From CBFFRJ01 sp051486985 (GTDB lineage: Bacteria > Pseudomonadota > Gammaproteobacteria > Enterobacterales > Enterobacteriaceae), in the NCBI RefSeq assembly GCF_051486985.1, contig NZ_JAHVDV010000006.1, forward strand, positions 107,513-171,512: a DNA stretch of 64,000 bases, given 5' to 3'. Of this stretch, positions 17,513-28,000 are shown piece by piece. Every line of letters begins with the position of its first letter. Within the stretch, counting starts at the first letter, position 1. The notes under the pieces were generated by a model. That model had not been told where the DNA came from. It was given only the letters and a program-made list of their open reading frames with translations, and did not search any database. Position numbers and translations under genes: made by a program.

Positions 17513-17866
17513 AAATTTAGCGACCTGATTAACCTGGATGTAAAGGAAGGAGACGCCGTGGCGTCAAACGCGGCAATTATAGGGATTTCACCGCCATGAT
17601 ACCAGTCGAATAGGCAACGGATGTTGCAGAACAGAGAAGTTGGCTACTTTCAGCGCGCCGCATGACTTTTCCAAAATTTTAACGGTTAAAATTACGGCGC
17701 CCGTGAGCATTTTAACGCGGACTAAGTAATTAATATCCTTATGATGTCAAATTCTGAGCAGACAGCATAGGAATTGTAAATTGTTTGTACTAGCATAACC
17801 CGAATTCATCTTTCACTCGTCCGGACCCCGTTCCCGACGGTTCAGGGGTCGGCGGATTAAGCGGTA
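17513..17866. promoter_or_regulatory. udk / dgcE divergent region with an AT-rich inverted repeat
   Basis: This 354-base region has no gene and must hold both divergent promoters. At 17675-17693 there is a perfect inverted repeat AATTTTAA-CGG-TTAAAATT. It is a possible operator; no known site was recognised. Nothing else stands out. Confidence 0.4.
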
Positions 17867-20800
17867 ATGAAGAAACAACATCAGCGAGCTTTGATTGCCA
17901 CTCCTTTCCCTATTCTGCGTCTTCTCAGTTTGGGGTTGCTGTCGTTCATCTTTACGCTGTTCTCGCTGGAGTTGACTCGTTTCGGCACCGGTCTCGCCCC
18001 GCTGTGGTTCCCGACAGCATTAATGATGGTGGCCTTTTACCGCCACGCCGGCCGTATGTGGCCGGGCATTGCTGCCGTCTGTTCAGCAGGGAGTCTTGCC
18101 GCATGGGGGGTTTTATTCTCTTTTGCCAGTATCAAGCTGACCTACACCGCCATCAACATTGCTGAAGCGGTGGCCGGGGCCATTCTGCTACGTAAGCTTC
18201 TGCCCTGGTATAACCCTCTGCAGAACCTGAACGACTGGATCAAACTCGCGATCGGCAGCGCCCTTGTTCCCCCGCTGCTCGGCGGCCTGTTAGCCTGCCT
18301 CGTGACCGGTACGGACGACGTTCTGCGCACCTTTTTTGTCTGGGTACTTTCAGAAGCCATCGGGGCACTCGCGCTGGTGCCTATCGGCCTCTTGTTCAAA
18401 CCGCATTACCTTTTGCGGCACCGAAAACCGCAACTGCTGATTGAAACCCTGATAACCCTGGCGGTGACGCTGGCGTTGAGCTGGCTGGCATTACACTACC
18501 TGCCCTGGCCCTTTACCGCCGTGATTGTTCTGCTGATGTGGAGCGCTATTCGTCTGCCACGCATGGAAGCCTTCCTGATCTTCCTCATCACGGTCATGAT
18601 GGTATCGCTGTTTATGGCAACCCATCCTTCGGTCGAGGTGACCCCCAAAACCGGTGTGATGCTGAACGCGCCCTGGCTTCCCTTCTTAATGATGCTACTG
18701 CCGGCAAACATCATGACCATGGTGATGTACGCCTTTCGCGCAGAACGAAAACACATTACCGAGAGTGAAGAACGTTTCAGAAATGCGATGGAGTATTCTG
18801 CCATCGGGATGGCGCTGGTAGGTACGCAGGGGCAGTGGCTGCAGGCTAACAAAGCGTTGTGTAATTTTCTTGGTTACAGCCAGGATGAGCTGCGGTTAAT
18901 GACGTTCCAGCAGTTAACGTGGCCGGAAGACCTGAACAAAGATCTCGAACAGTTAGAGCAGCTTGTCCGTGGGGAAATTAACAGTTACTCCATGGAGAAA
19001 CGTTATTACACCCGGAATGGTGACCTGGTCTGGGCGCTGTTGGCGGTATCCGTTGTTCGTCATGCCGATGGCACACCCCGCTACTTCATCGCCCAGGTCG
19101 AGGATATCAACGATCTCAAGCAGACCGAATGGGTCAATAAGCGTCTGATGGAACGCATCACGCTCGCTAACGAAGCCGGGGGTATTGGCATCTGGGAGTG
19201 GGAGCTTGAACCGGACATCATCAGCTGGGACAAACGCATGTTCGAGCTGTATGAAATTCCGTCGCACATAAAACCCACCTGGCAGTTATGGTACGACCGG
19301 ATTCTGCCGGAAGATCGTGCAGAGACCGAGCGCGTCATTCGGGACTCGCTGGTCTCCCGCGTCGCCTTTAAGCTCGAATTTCGTATCAGCGTTAAGGAAG
19401 GGGTGCGCCATATCCGCACCCTGGCTAACCGTGTGCTGAATCGTAACGGCGAAGTAGAACGCCTGTTAGGGGTCAACATGGACATGACCGAAGTGAAACA
19501 GCTGAACGAAGCCCTCTTCCAGGAAAAAGAGCGGCTGCACATCACCCTCGACTCTATCGGCGAAGCCGTGCTCTGTACCGATGTGCATATGAACGTCAGC
19601 TTTATGAACCCGGTCGCAGAGAAGATGAGCGGCTGGACGCAGGAGCAGGCTATGGGCCAGCCGCTGCTCACTGTCCTGCGAATCACCTTCGGCGATCATG
19701 GCCCGGCGATGGAAAACATTCACAGCGGCGATATGTCGCGCTCGGCTATCGAGCAGGATGTGGTGCTCCACTGTCGCACCGGCGGCAGTTATGACATTCA
19801 CTACAGCGTAACGCCGCTTAGCACCCTTGACGGGCAGAATATCGGTTCGGTGTTGGTTATCCAGGATGTGACCGAATCCCGTAAAATGCTGCGTCAGCTG
19901 AGTTACAGCGCCTCCCACGATGCCCTGACGCACCTGGCCAACCGGGTCAGTTTTGAAACGCACCTTAAACGCCTGCTGCAAACCGTGCAGGAGCTGCATC
20001 AGCGGCACGCGCTGGTGTTCATCGATCTTGACCGCTTCAAGGCCGTAAACGATACAGCCGGCCACGCGGCAGGCGACGCCTTGCTGCGGGAAATCTCCTC
20101 CCTCATGTTAAGTATGTTGCGTTCCACCGATATTCTGGCCCGCCTTGGCGGCGATGAGTTCGGTCTGCTGCTACCTGACTGCAACGTTGAAAGTGCCCGT
20201 TATATTTCCGGTCGTATTGTCCAGGCCATCAACGATTATCATTTTATGTGGGAAGGCCGCATGCACCGGATCGGTGCCAGCGCCGGGATCACGATTATTG
20301 ACGAAACCAATCATCAGGGCTCTGAGGTTATGTCTCAGGCGGACATTGCCTGTTACGCCTCGAAAAATAACGGGCGCGGCATGGTGACGGTTTACGAACC
20401 TCAGCAGGGCACCATGCATCATGAACGCAGCATGATGTCCCTGGAGGAGCAGTGGACGATGATCAAAGACAATCATCTGATGATGATTGCCCGTGGCGTC
20501 GCCTCTCCTCGCGTTCCTGAAGCCTGTAATTTCTGGCTGTTGACGCTACGCCTGTGGACCAGCGAAGGTGAAGTTATGGAAGAAAATGCCTTCCGTACAA
20601 ACCTCAATGAACCGGAACTGATTCGCGCACTGGATCGCCGGGTATTTCAGGAGTTCTTCCGTAACCATGCTGCCGCCGTGGCGGGTAAAGGGCTTGGCGT
20701 TGCCCTGCCGCTCTCTTCCGCTGGGTTGTCCAGCCACAGCCTGATTGCTGAGATAATAGACCTTATAGAGCAGGGTCCGCTTCCGGGACGCCTGCTGCAC

Positions 20801-21196
20801 CTGATGATTCACGCCGATGCGTTACTGCGGGAAGGTAAGATCATTAGCGATAACCTGAAGAAACTGCGCCATGCAGGTTGCCGTATTATCCTCAGCCATA
20901 TCGGTCATGATCTTGAAATCTTTAACCAGCTTGCGCCACACACGGCGGATTACATTCTGCTCGACCAGGAGCTGGTGAATAACGTACATGGCAATTTAAT
21001 GGATGAAATGATGGTGACTATCATCCAGGGCCATGCCCAGCGGCTGGGGCTGAAAAGCATTGCCGGGCCGACTAACCAGCCCCTGATGATGGATACCCTT
21101 TCAGGCATCGGCATCGATCTGATTTATGGTGACACCATCTCTGCGCCGCAACCGCTGGATCTGATGCTCAACACCAGCTATTTCGCTATCAACTGA
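17867..21196 (+). CDS. dgcE: DgcE (YegE), MASE1-PAS-GGDEF-EAL diguanylate cyclase
   Basis: This 1109-residue inner-membrane protein makes cyclic di-GMP; in E. coli DgcE feeds the CsgD curli/biofilm switch. The N-terminal MASE1 domain has 8 or more helices (about 12-290). Three PAS/PAC units follow (about 300-665). The GGDEF domain has an intact GGDEF at 761-765. The C-terminal EAL-like domain (about 860-1105) lacks the EAL signature: the position reads FWLLTLRLW, as in E. coli. So this end is expected to be regulatory, not a phosphodiesterase. It converges with alkA, overlapping it by 8 bases. Confidence 0.95.
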   Translation: MKKQHQRALIATPFPILRLLSLGLLSFIFTLFSLELTRFGTGLAPLWFPTALMMVAFYRHAGRMWPGIAAVCSAGSLAAWGVLFSFASIKLTYTAINIAEAVAGAILLRKLLPWYNPLQNLNDWIKLAIGSALVPPLLGGLLACLVTGTDDVLRTFFVWVLSEAIGALALVPIGLLFKPHYLLRHRKPQLLIETLITLAVTLALSWLALHYLPWPFTAVIVLLMWSAIRLPRMEAFLIFLITVMMVSLFMATHPSVEVTPKTGVMLNAPWLPFLMMLLPANIMTMVMYAFRAERKHITESEERFRNAMEYSAIGMALVGTQGQWLQANKALCNFLGYSQDELRLMTFQQLTWPEDLNKDLEQLEQLVRGEINSYSMEKRYYTRNGDLVWALLAVSVVRHADGTPRYFIAQVEDINDLKQTEWVNKRLMERITLANEAGGIGIWEWELEPDIISWDKRMFELYEIPSHIKPTWQLWYDRILPEDRAETERVIRDSLVSRVAFKLEFRISVKEGVRHIRTLANRVLNRNGEVERLLGVNMDMTEVKQLNEALFQEKERLHITLDSIGEAVLCTDVHMNVSFMNPVAEKMSGWTQEQAMGQPLLTVLRITFGDHGPAMENIHSGDMSRSAIEQDVVLHCRTGGSYDIHYSVTPLSTLDGQNIGSVLVIQDVTESRKMLRQLSYSASHDALTHLANRVSFETHLKRLLQTVQELHQRHALVFIDLDRFKAVNDTAGHAAGDALLREISSLMLSMLRSTDILARLGGDEFGLLLPDCNVESARYISGRIVQAINDYHFMWEGRMHRIGASAGITIIDETNHQGSEVMSQADIACYASKNNGRGMVTVYEPQQGTMHHERSMMSLEEQWTMIKDNHLMMIARGVASPRVPEACNFWLLTLRLWTSEGEVMEENAFRTNLNEPELIRALDRRVFQEFFRNHAAAVAGKGLGVALPLSSAGLSSHSLIAEIIDLIEQGPLPGRLLHLMIHADALLREGKIISDNLKKLRHAGCRIILSHIGHDLEIFNQLAPHTADYILLDQELVNNVHGNLMDEMMVTIIQGHAQRLGLKSIAGPTNQPLMMDTLSGIGIDLIYGDTISAPQPLDLMLNTSYFAIN

Positions 21197-22034
21197 CGTC
21201 GTCAGGTTTCCAGCCATCGGTATACCAGATGTGTAATAGCGCATAGGAACGCCAGGGGTGCCAGCGCAGGGCGTAACGACGGGTCTGCGCTGGCGTCATG
21301 CCGGCGAAGCGCTGCTTTATCAAATAATCATCAGCAAGAAACACATCCTTCGCCTGCCAGCCGCGCAGGGCGAAGTAGTTTGCCGTCCAGCGTCCGATCC
21401 CCGGAAAGGTTATTAAGGTTTTTATTCCCTGCTCAATGTCCTCAGGCGGCGTAAGCGGAAAAGTGCCGTTTTGCACCGCGCGGGCGAGGAAAATCAGGGA
21501 CTCAGCGCGTTTGACGGGCATACCCAGCGCCTTAAGGGCCAGCGGATCGACGGCTGCAAGCTGGGCTGGTTGCGGAAAAAGCATGAACTGCGCATCAAGC
21601 CGCTCGCCGCAGAGTGCGACTACCCGTGACGTCAGTTTTGCCGCCATCGCAACGCTAACCAGTTGCCCTAAAATGGCCCGCACCGCCTGCTCGAAGGGAT
21701 CCATGCAGCCTGGCAAGCGCAAACCCGGCCGGGCTGCGCCCAGTGTTCCGAGCGCGTCGTTGACGACGTGTGGCATACACTGCAGATCAAACAGTTTCCC
21801 CAGGGAGTGTAAACAGGCTGCCGCCACGGGTTGTAGCCCGTCGCTTAGTGTGACGTTAAGCACACCCAGGGCTTCATCTGGTTCTGCACAAAGGGTGCCC
21901 CGATATTCACCGAGGGCGAATGAGCGGGTGTAAGCGGTCTCGCTGACTATCTCCACACCCGCCACCGCGCGCGCACGTAAAAAATTTAACATCCATGACC
22001 AGTCGTAAGGCGGCTGCCAGCGCAGTTTGTACAT
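21189..22034 (-). CDS. alkA: AlkA, DNA-3-methyladenine glycosylase II
   Basis: This 281-residue base-excision repair enzyme removes alkylated purines and pyrimidines. An N-terminal TBP-like domain (about 1-90) is followed by the helix-hairpin-helix-GPD fold. The hairpin FPGIGRWTANY is at 210-220 and the catalytic aspartate is in LADDYLIK (about D236, equivalent to E. coli D238). In E. coli alkA is induced by Ada; I did not find a convincing Ada box. It is divergent from yegD. Confidence 0.95.
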   Translation of the reverse strand: MYKLRWQPPYDWSWMLNFLRARAVAGVEIVSETAYTRSFALGEYRGTLCAEPDEALGVLNVTLSDGLQPVAAACLHSLGKLFDLQCMPHVVNDALGTLGAARPGLRLPGCMDPFEQAVRAILGQLVSVAMAAKLTSRVVALCGERLDAQFMLFPQPAQLAAVDPLALKALGMPVKRAESLIFLARAVQNGTFPLTPPEDIEQGIKTLITFPGIGRWTANYFALRGWQAKDVFLADDYLIKQRFAGMTPAQTRRYALRWHPWRSYALLHIWYTDGWKPDDVS

Positions 22035-22167
22035 AGTGACTCCTGTTATGTAAGCCCATGAGCATATAACGGATTATGAATTTCTGCTTTGCGTTGATAT
22101 TCCGGTTGTCCTGTTTTGCGCATTCCGTTAAAGTCGCCCCCCTTCTTCACCGGCATGGGGATTAAAC

Positions 22168-23520
22168 GTGTTTGTAGGCTTTGATTATGGTACCGCTAAC
22201 TGTTCCATCGCGGTTATGCAGGACGGTAAACCGTCGCTGCTGAAAATGGAAAACAACAGCACTCTGCTGCCCTCTATGCTTTGTGCACCGACACGTGAAG
22301 CCGTCAGTGAATGGCTCTATCGCCACCATGATGTCCCGGCAACCGGTGCTGAAACCCAGGCGCTTTTACGGCGTGCCGTCAGCTTTAACCGCGAAGAAGA
22401 TATCGATGTCCAGGCCACCAGCGTCCAGTTTGGTCTGAGCGCGCTGCGCCAGTATGTCGACGACCCGGAGGAGGTTTACTTTGTTAAATCACCAAAATCT
22501 TTTCTTGGCGCCAGCGGATTAAAAGCTCAGCAAATCGCCCTGTTTGAAGATCTGGTCTGCGCCATGATGGTCCATATCCGTCAGCAGGCCGGGTCACAGT
22601 TGCCAGAGGTAATCGATCAGGCGGTGATTGGCCGCCCCATTAACTTCCAGGGGCTCGGTGGCGCAGAGGCCAATGCGCAGGCGCAGGGGATCCTGGAGCG
22701 TGCCGCTAAACGCGCGGGCTTTCATGATGTGGTGTTCCAGTACGAACCGGTTGCGGCAGGACTCGACTTCGAAGCAACCTTGCAGGATGAGAAACGGGTG
22801 CTGGTGGTGGATATCGGCGGCGGTACGACTGACTGCTCCCTGCTGCTGATGGGACCAAAATGGCACGACCGCCATGATCGCGAAAACAGCCTGCTAGGCC
22901 ACAGCGGATGTCGTGTGGGGGGAAACGATCTGGACATTGCCCTCGCGTTTAAAAATCTGATGCCCCTGCTGGGCATGGGTGGGCAGACGGAAAAAGGCAT
23001 CGCCCTGCCGGTTCTGCCGTGGTGGAATGCTATCGCCATTAACGATGTCCCGGCGCAGACCGATTTCTACAGCACTGCTAATGGTCGCAAGCTGAACGAT
23101 ATGCTGCGTGACGCCCGCGACACGGATAAAGTCGCCTTGCTGATTAAAGTCTGGAAACAACGCCTGGGCTACCGACTGGTGCGCAGCGCCGAAGAGAGCA
23201 AAATCGCCCTTTCCGACCAGCTGCAGACTCAGGCACATTTGCCGTTTATCGGTGAATCACTGACGACCGCTATTGACCAGATGGGGCTGGAAGCAGCACT
23301 GGATCAGCCTTTGCGTCGCATTCTGGAGCAGGTGCAACTGGCGCTGGAGAGCAGCGAAACCTCACCGGAAGTGATATACCTCACCGGCGGGAGCGCACGT
23401 TCACCGATTATCAAGAAAGCGCTGGCGCAGGCCCTGCCGGGTATTCCTGTTGCCGGCGGCGACGATTTTGGTTCGGTAACCGCCGGTCTTGCCCGTTGGG
23501 CGCAGGTAGTATTTCGTTAA
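22168..23520 (+). CDS. yegD: YegD, Hsp70-family chaperone-like protein
   Basis: At 450 residues it has the same length as E. coli YegD, an atypical Hsp70 with an actin-like ATPase fold but without the usual substrate-binding domain. The phosphate-1 loop is FDYGTANCSIAV (4-15), phosphate-2 is VVDIGGGTTDCSLL (about 211-224), and the adenosine motif is TGGSARSPII (about 411-420). It starts with GTG at 22168. Its physiological role is unknown. A strong hairpin lies 46 bases downstream. Confidence 0.93.
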   Translation: MFVGFDYGTANCSIAVMQDGKPSLLKMENNSTLLPSMLCAPTREAVSEWLYRHHDVPATGAETQALLRRAVSFNREEDIDVQATSVQFGLSALRQYVDDPEEVYFVKSPKSFLGASGLKAQQIALFEDLVCAMMVHIRQQAGSQLPEVIDQAVIGRPINFQGLGGAEANAQAQGILERAAKRAGFHDVVFQYEPVAAGLDFEATLQDEKRVLVVDIGGGTTDCSLLLMGPKWHDRHDRENSLLGHSGCRVGGNDLDIALAFKNLMPLLGMGGQTEKGIALPVLPWWNAIAINDVPAQTDFYSTANGRKLNDMLRDARDTDKVALLIKVWKQRLGYRLVRSAEESKIALSDQLQTQAHLPFIGESLTTAIDQMGLEAALDQPLRRILEQVQLALESSETSPEVIYLTGGSARSPIIKKALAQALPGIPVAGGDDFGSVTAGLARWAQVVFR

Positions 23521-23565
23521 CCACCAACGGCTCACCAGACGGCGTAAGTTTTAAGCCCACCGCAC

Positions 23566-23596
23566 AGGAGTATGATGACCCTCTCATCATACTCCT
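23566..23596 (+). terminator. 13-bp hairpin after yegD
   Basis: AGGAGTATGATGA-CCCTC-TCATCATACTCCT is a perfect 13-bp stem with a 5-base loop, followed by TCGTTTATT. The T-run is weak, but the position between yegD and the mdtA promoter fits a yegD terminator. Confidence 0.6.
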
Positions 23597-23688
23597 TCGT
23601 TTATTAAGACCCTTCCCGGCCTTCATTACCGCGGAAAGACCGGGGCGACAGAGAGTACGTTCTCAGACGATTCCCGACCGTCCTTCAT

Positions 23689-23706
23689 ATTCTCTCCATT
23701 TTTCTG
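23689..23706 (+). promoter_or_regulatory. Candidate BaeR box upstream of mdtA
   Basis: The core TCTCCAT at 23693-23699, within ATTCTCTCCATTTTTCTG, matches the central part of the published E. coli BaeR box TTTTTCTCCATDATTGGC and lies about 70 bases before the mdtA start. The 3' half matches poorly. Autoregulation of this operon by BaeR is known in E. coli; here it is inferred. Confidence 0.5.
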
Positions 23707-23769
23707 ACGGTCTGACTTACTAAACTAGTATGATTCAGGCAAATGTTTCAGGACGAGATACGTAGAACG

Positions 23770-25011
23770 ATGAAAGGCAAAAAGAGTTCCCGCCAGGTTT
23801 TAGCGGCAGCAGTAGTATTGTTGATTGCGGGTATTGCCGCCGTCTGGTACGGATTCGGCCCTCAAACGGATGGGAAAAACGCCACCGCCACCAGCGGACA
23901 GCAGCCGCGTGGCAAAGGCCAGAGCGGCCGTCAGGGAATGCGCGCCCTGCCGCCGGTTCAGGCCGCCACGGCAAGCCATGAGTCGGTTCCCCGTTATCTG
24001 ACCGGGCTTGGCACGGTGACCGCCGCCAGCACCGTGACGGTGCGAAGCCGCGTCGACGGTCAATTACTGGCCCTCCATTTTCAGGAAGGGCAACAGGTAA
24101 AAGCCGGCGACCTGTTGGCAGAGATAGATCCCAGTCAGTTTAAGGTGGCGCTGGCTCAGGCCCAGGGGCAACTGGCGAAGGACAACGCGACCCTGGCAAA
24201 TGCCCGACGGGATCTTGCCCGCTATCAGCAGTTGGTGAAAACCAACCTGGTTTCCCGCCAGGAGCTGGATGCCCAGCAGGCGCTGGTCAGCGAAACGCAA
24301 GGCACAGTGAAGGCGGATGAAGCTGCCGTCGCCAGCGCGCAACTGCAGCTCGACTGGAGCCGCATTACTGCGCCGATTGACGGGCGCGTCGGTTTAAAGC
24401 AGGTCGATGTAGGTAATCAAATCTCCAGCGGCGACACCGCCGGCATTGTGGTACTCACGCAAACACACCCTATCGATCTTGTTTTTACCCTGCCTGAAAA
24501 CCAGATTGCGACCGTGGTACAGGCGCAAAAGGCCGGTCAACCGCTCAACGTCGAGGCCTGGGATCGCACGAATAAACAGAAACTCAGTACCGGTGCATTG
24601 CTGAGTCTGGACAACCAGATTGATGCCACTACCGGCACCATCAAACTGAAAGCACGCTTTGCTAATCAGGATGATGCGCTCTTCCCAAACCAGTTCGTCA
24701 ATGCCCGAATGCTGGTCTCCACTCAGCAGAATGCGGTGGTGATCCCGGCGGCTGCCCTGCAGATGGGTAACGAAGGCAACTTCGTCTGGGTACTGAATGA
24801 ACAAGACCAGGTCAGCAAACACAGGGTAACGACCGGCATTCAGGACAGTCAGAAAGTGGTGATTTCAGCCGGCCTCTCCGCTGGTGACCGTGTGGTCACC
24901 GACGGCATCGATCGCCTGACCGAAGGGGCGAAAGTGGACGTGGTTGACGCGTCAAGTGCCGTTCAGATGCCCGCTAAACGCGAACATCCGGCGAAAGGAG
25001 CGCAGTCCTGA
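23770..25011 (+). CDS. mdtA: MdtA, periplasmic adaptor of the MdtABC efflux pump
   Basis: This RND membrane-fusion protein is about 413 residues. An N-terminal membrane anchor (about 8-28) is followed by the barrel-sandwich (lipoyl) region (RVDGQLLALHFQEGQQVKAGD), a coiled-coil hairpin (about 110-190, ending in LVSRQELDAQQALVSET) and a beta-barrel. In E. coli MdtABC-TolC exports novobiocin, bile salts and other amphiphiles. I prefer the ATG at 23770 because the family protein begins MKG; an in-frame ATG at 23743 adds nine residues. The stop shares a base with the mdtB start (TGATG). Confidence 0.93.
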   Translation: MKGKKSSRQVLAAAVVLLIAGIAAVWYGFGPQTDGKNATATSGQQPRGKGQSGRQGMRALPPVQAATASHESVPRYLTGLGTVTAASTVTVRSRVDGQLLALHFQEGQQVKAGDLLAEIDPSQFKVALAQAQGQLAKDNATLANARRDLARYQQLVKTNLVSRQELDAQQALVSETQGTVKADEAAVASAQLQLDWSRITAPIDGRVGLKQVDVGNQISSGDTAGIVVLTQTHPIDLVFTLPENQIATVVQAQKAGQPLNVEAWDRTNKQKLSTGALLSLDNQIDATTGTIKLKARFANQDDALFPNQFVNARMLVSTQQNAVVIPAAALQMGNEGNFVWVLNEQDQVSKHRVTTGIQDSQKVVISAGLSAGDRVVTDGIDRLTEGAKVDVVDASSAVQMPAKREHPAKGAQS

Positions 25012-28000
25012 TGCAGTTGCTACCGCCAGGCAGAACCGGCGGGCCGTCCCGCCTGTTTATCATGCGTCCGGTCGCCACCACCCTGATGATGGTGGCGATT
25101 TTACTTGCCGGTATAATCGGTTATCGCTTCTTACCCGTTTCAGCGCTACCGGAAGTCGACTACCCCACGATTCAGGTCATCACGCTCTACCCCGGCGCCA
25201 GCCCGGATGTCGTCACATCGGCGATAACCGCCCCCCTTGAACGTCAGTTTGGCCAGATGTCTGGTCTCAAGCAGATGTCATCGCAAAGCTCAGGCGGCGC
25301 ATCGGTCGTCACGTTACAGTTTCAGTTAACGCTGCCGCTGGACGTCGCCGAGCAGGAAGTGCAGGCCGCTATTAACGCCGCCAATAGTCTGCTTCCCTCC
25401 GACCTGCCAAACCCACCGGTCTATAGCAAAGTGAATCCGGCCGATCCGCCCATCATGACGCTCGCGGTAACCTCCACGGCGCTGCCCATGACCCAGGTGG
25501 AAGATATGGTGGAAACCCGGGTCGCCCAGAAAATTTCACAGGTTTCAGGCGTCGGTCTGGTGACCCTTGCCGGGGGCCAGCGTCCCGCGGTGCGCGTGAA
25601 GCTGAACGCCCAGGCAATTGCGGCCCTGGGCCTGACCAGTGAAACCATCCGTACCGCCATCAGCAGCGCTAACGTCAACTCCGCAAAAGGGAGCCTGGAC
25701 GGCCCCACGCGCGCGGTCACCCTCTCCGCCAATGACCAGATGCAGTCGGTCGAGGAATACCGCAAGCTGATTGTCGCCTACCAGAACGGCGCACCGGTGC
25801 GGCTGGGGGATGTGGCCACCATTGAACAGGGCGCAGAAAACCGCTGGCTCGGAGCATGGGCAAACCAGCAGCAGGCGATTGTGATGAATGTCCAGCGTCA
25901 GCCTGGTGCAAACATTATTGATACCGCAGACAGCATTCGTACCCTGTTGCCAGCCCTTACTGAAAGTTTACCGAAATCGGTAGAGGTAAAGGTACTTTCC
26001 GACCGGACCACCAATATTCGCGCCTCGGTCAGCGACACGCAGTTTGAACTGATGCTGGCTATCGCTCTGGTGGTCATGATCATCTATATCTTCCTGCGCA
26101 ACATTCCGGCGACCATCATCCCCGGCGTGGCGGTCCCGCTTTCCCTGATTGGCACGTTTGCGGTGATGGTGTTCCTCGACTTTTCAGTCAACAACCTGAC
26201 CCTGATGGCCCTGACCATCGCCACTGGCTTTGTGGTGGATGATGCGATTGTGGTTATCGAAAACATCTCCCGTTATATCGAAAAGGGGGAGAAACCCCTT
26301 GCCGCCGCCCTGAAGGGCGCGGGGGAAATCGGCTTTACCATCATCTCACTGACCTTATCCTTAATAGCCGTCCTGATCCCGCTGCTGTTTATGGGGGATA
26401 TCGTGGGTCGTCTGTTCCGCGAGTTTGCCGTCACCCTGGCGGTGGCGATCCTCATTTCAGCGGTGGTGTCCCTGACGCTCACGCCGATGATGTGCGCCCG
26501 CATGCTGAGCGCCGCATCGTTGCGTAAACAGAATCGCTTCGCCCGTGCCTCGGAGCGGTTTACCGAAAGGGTTATCGCCGGTTACGGACGGCTGCTGGCA
26601 AGAGTGTTAAACCACCCGTGGCTGACGCTCGGCGTCGCCCTCGGCACCCTGCTGCTGTCAGTTATGCTGTGGGTCTTTATTCCTAAAGGATTCTTCCCGA
26701 TTCAGGATAACGGCATCATTCAGGGTACCCTCCAGGCACCGCAGTCGGCGTCGTTTGCCAGCATGGCCGAACGCCAGCAGCAGATTGCGAAGATCATCAT
26801 GAAGGACCCGGCGGTGCAAAGCCTGACCACCTTCGTCGGTGTCGATGGTACAAATCCGGCGCTGAACAGTGCGCGGTTGCAGATCAATCTCAAACCGCTG
26901 GCGGAACGCGATGACCGGGTGTTGCCGGTCATTGAACGTCTGCAGCAGGCCGCCGGACGGATACCGGGTGCGGCGCTCTACCTGCAACCGACTCAGGACT
27001 TGACCATTGATACCACTGTCAGCCGTACCCAGTACCAGTTCACCCTGCAGGCTACAACGCTTGATGCGCTCAGTACCTGGGTTCCGCAGTTAACGAAAAA
27101 ATTGCAAACCCTGCCCCAGCTTGCTGACGTGAGCAGCGACTGGCAGGACAAGGGGCTTGCGGCCTATGTAAACGTGGACAGAGACAGCGCCAGTCGCCTT
27201 GGCATCAGTATGGCCGATGTGGACAATGCCCTCTACAATGCCTTTGGCCAGCGCCTTATCTCCACTATTTATACTCAGGCCAACCAGTATCGTGTGGTAC
27301 TGGAGCATGACACCACCCACATCGCCGGGCTGGATGCACTGGAGAGCCTTCGCCTTTCCGGCAGCGACGGTGCCGTGGTGCCGCTTAGCGCCATCGCCAG
27401 GATTGAGCAGCGCTTCACACCACTGTCGATTAACCATCTCGATCAGTTCCCCTCCACCACTATCTCGTTCAATGTGGCTGACGGCTACGCCCTGGGTGAG
27501 GCGGTACAGGCGATACTTGATAGCGAGAAAAACCTGAACCTGCCAGCCGACATCACCACGCAGTTTCAGGGCAGTACCCTCGCTTTCCAGGCGGCACTGA
27601 GCAGCACCGTCTGGCTGATTGTCGCCGCGGTAGTGGCAATGTACATCGTGCTGGGCGTGCTCTATGAAAGCTTCATTCACCCCATTACCATCCTCTCAAC
27701 CCTGCCGACCGCAGGTGTGGGTGCGCTGATGGCGCTGATGATCGCGGGTAACGAACTGGATGTGATAGCCATTATCGGCATCATTCTGCTGATTGGTATC
27801 GTAAAGAAAAACGCCATCATGATGATCGACTTCGCCCTCGCCGCCGAGCGTGAAGAGGGTATGTCGCCCCGGGATGCCATTTATCAGGCCTGTCTGCTGC
27901 GTTTTCGCCCGATCCTGATGACCACCCTGGCCGCCCTGCTTGGCGCCCTGCCGCTTATGCTCAGTACCGGCGTGGGTGCCGAGCTTCGTCGCCCGCTGGG

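Noticed and set aside
20546..21196. Functional EAL phosphodiesterase domain in DgcE
   Set aside because: The EAL signature is replaced (FWLLTLRLW), as in the E. coli protein, so activity is not expected.
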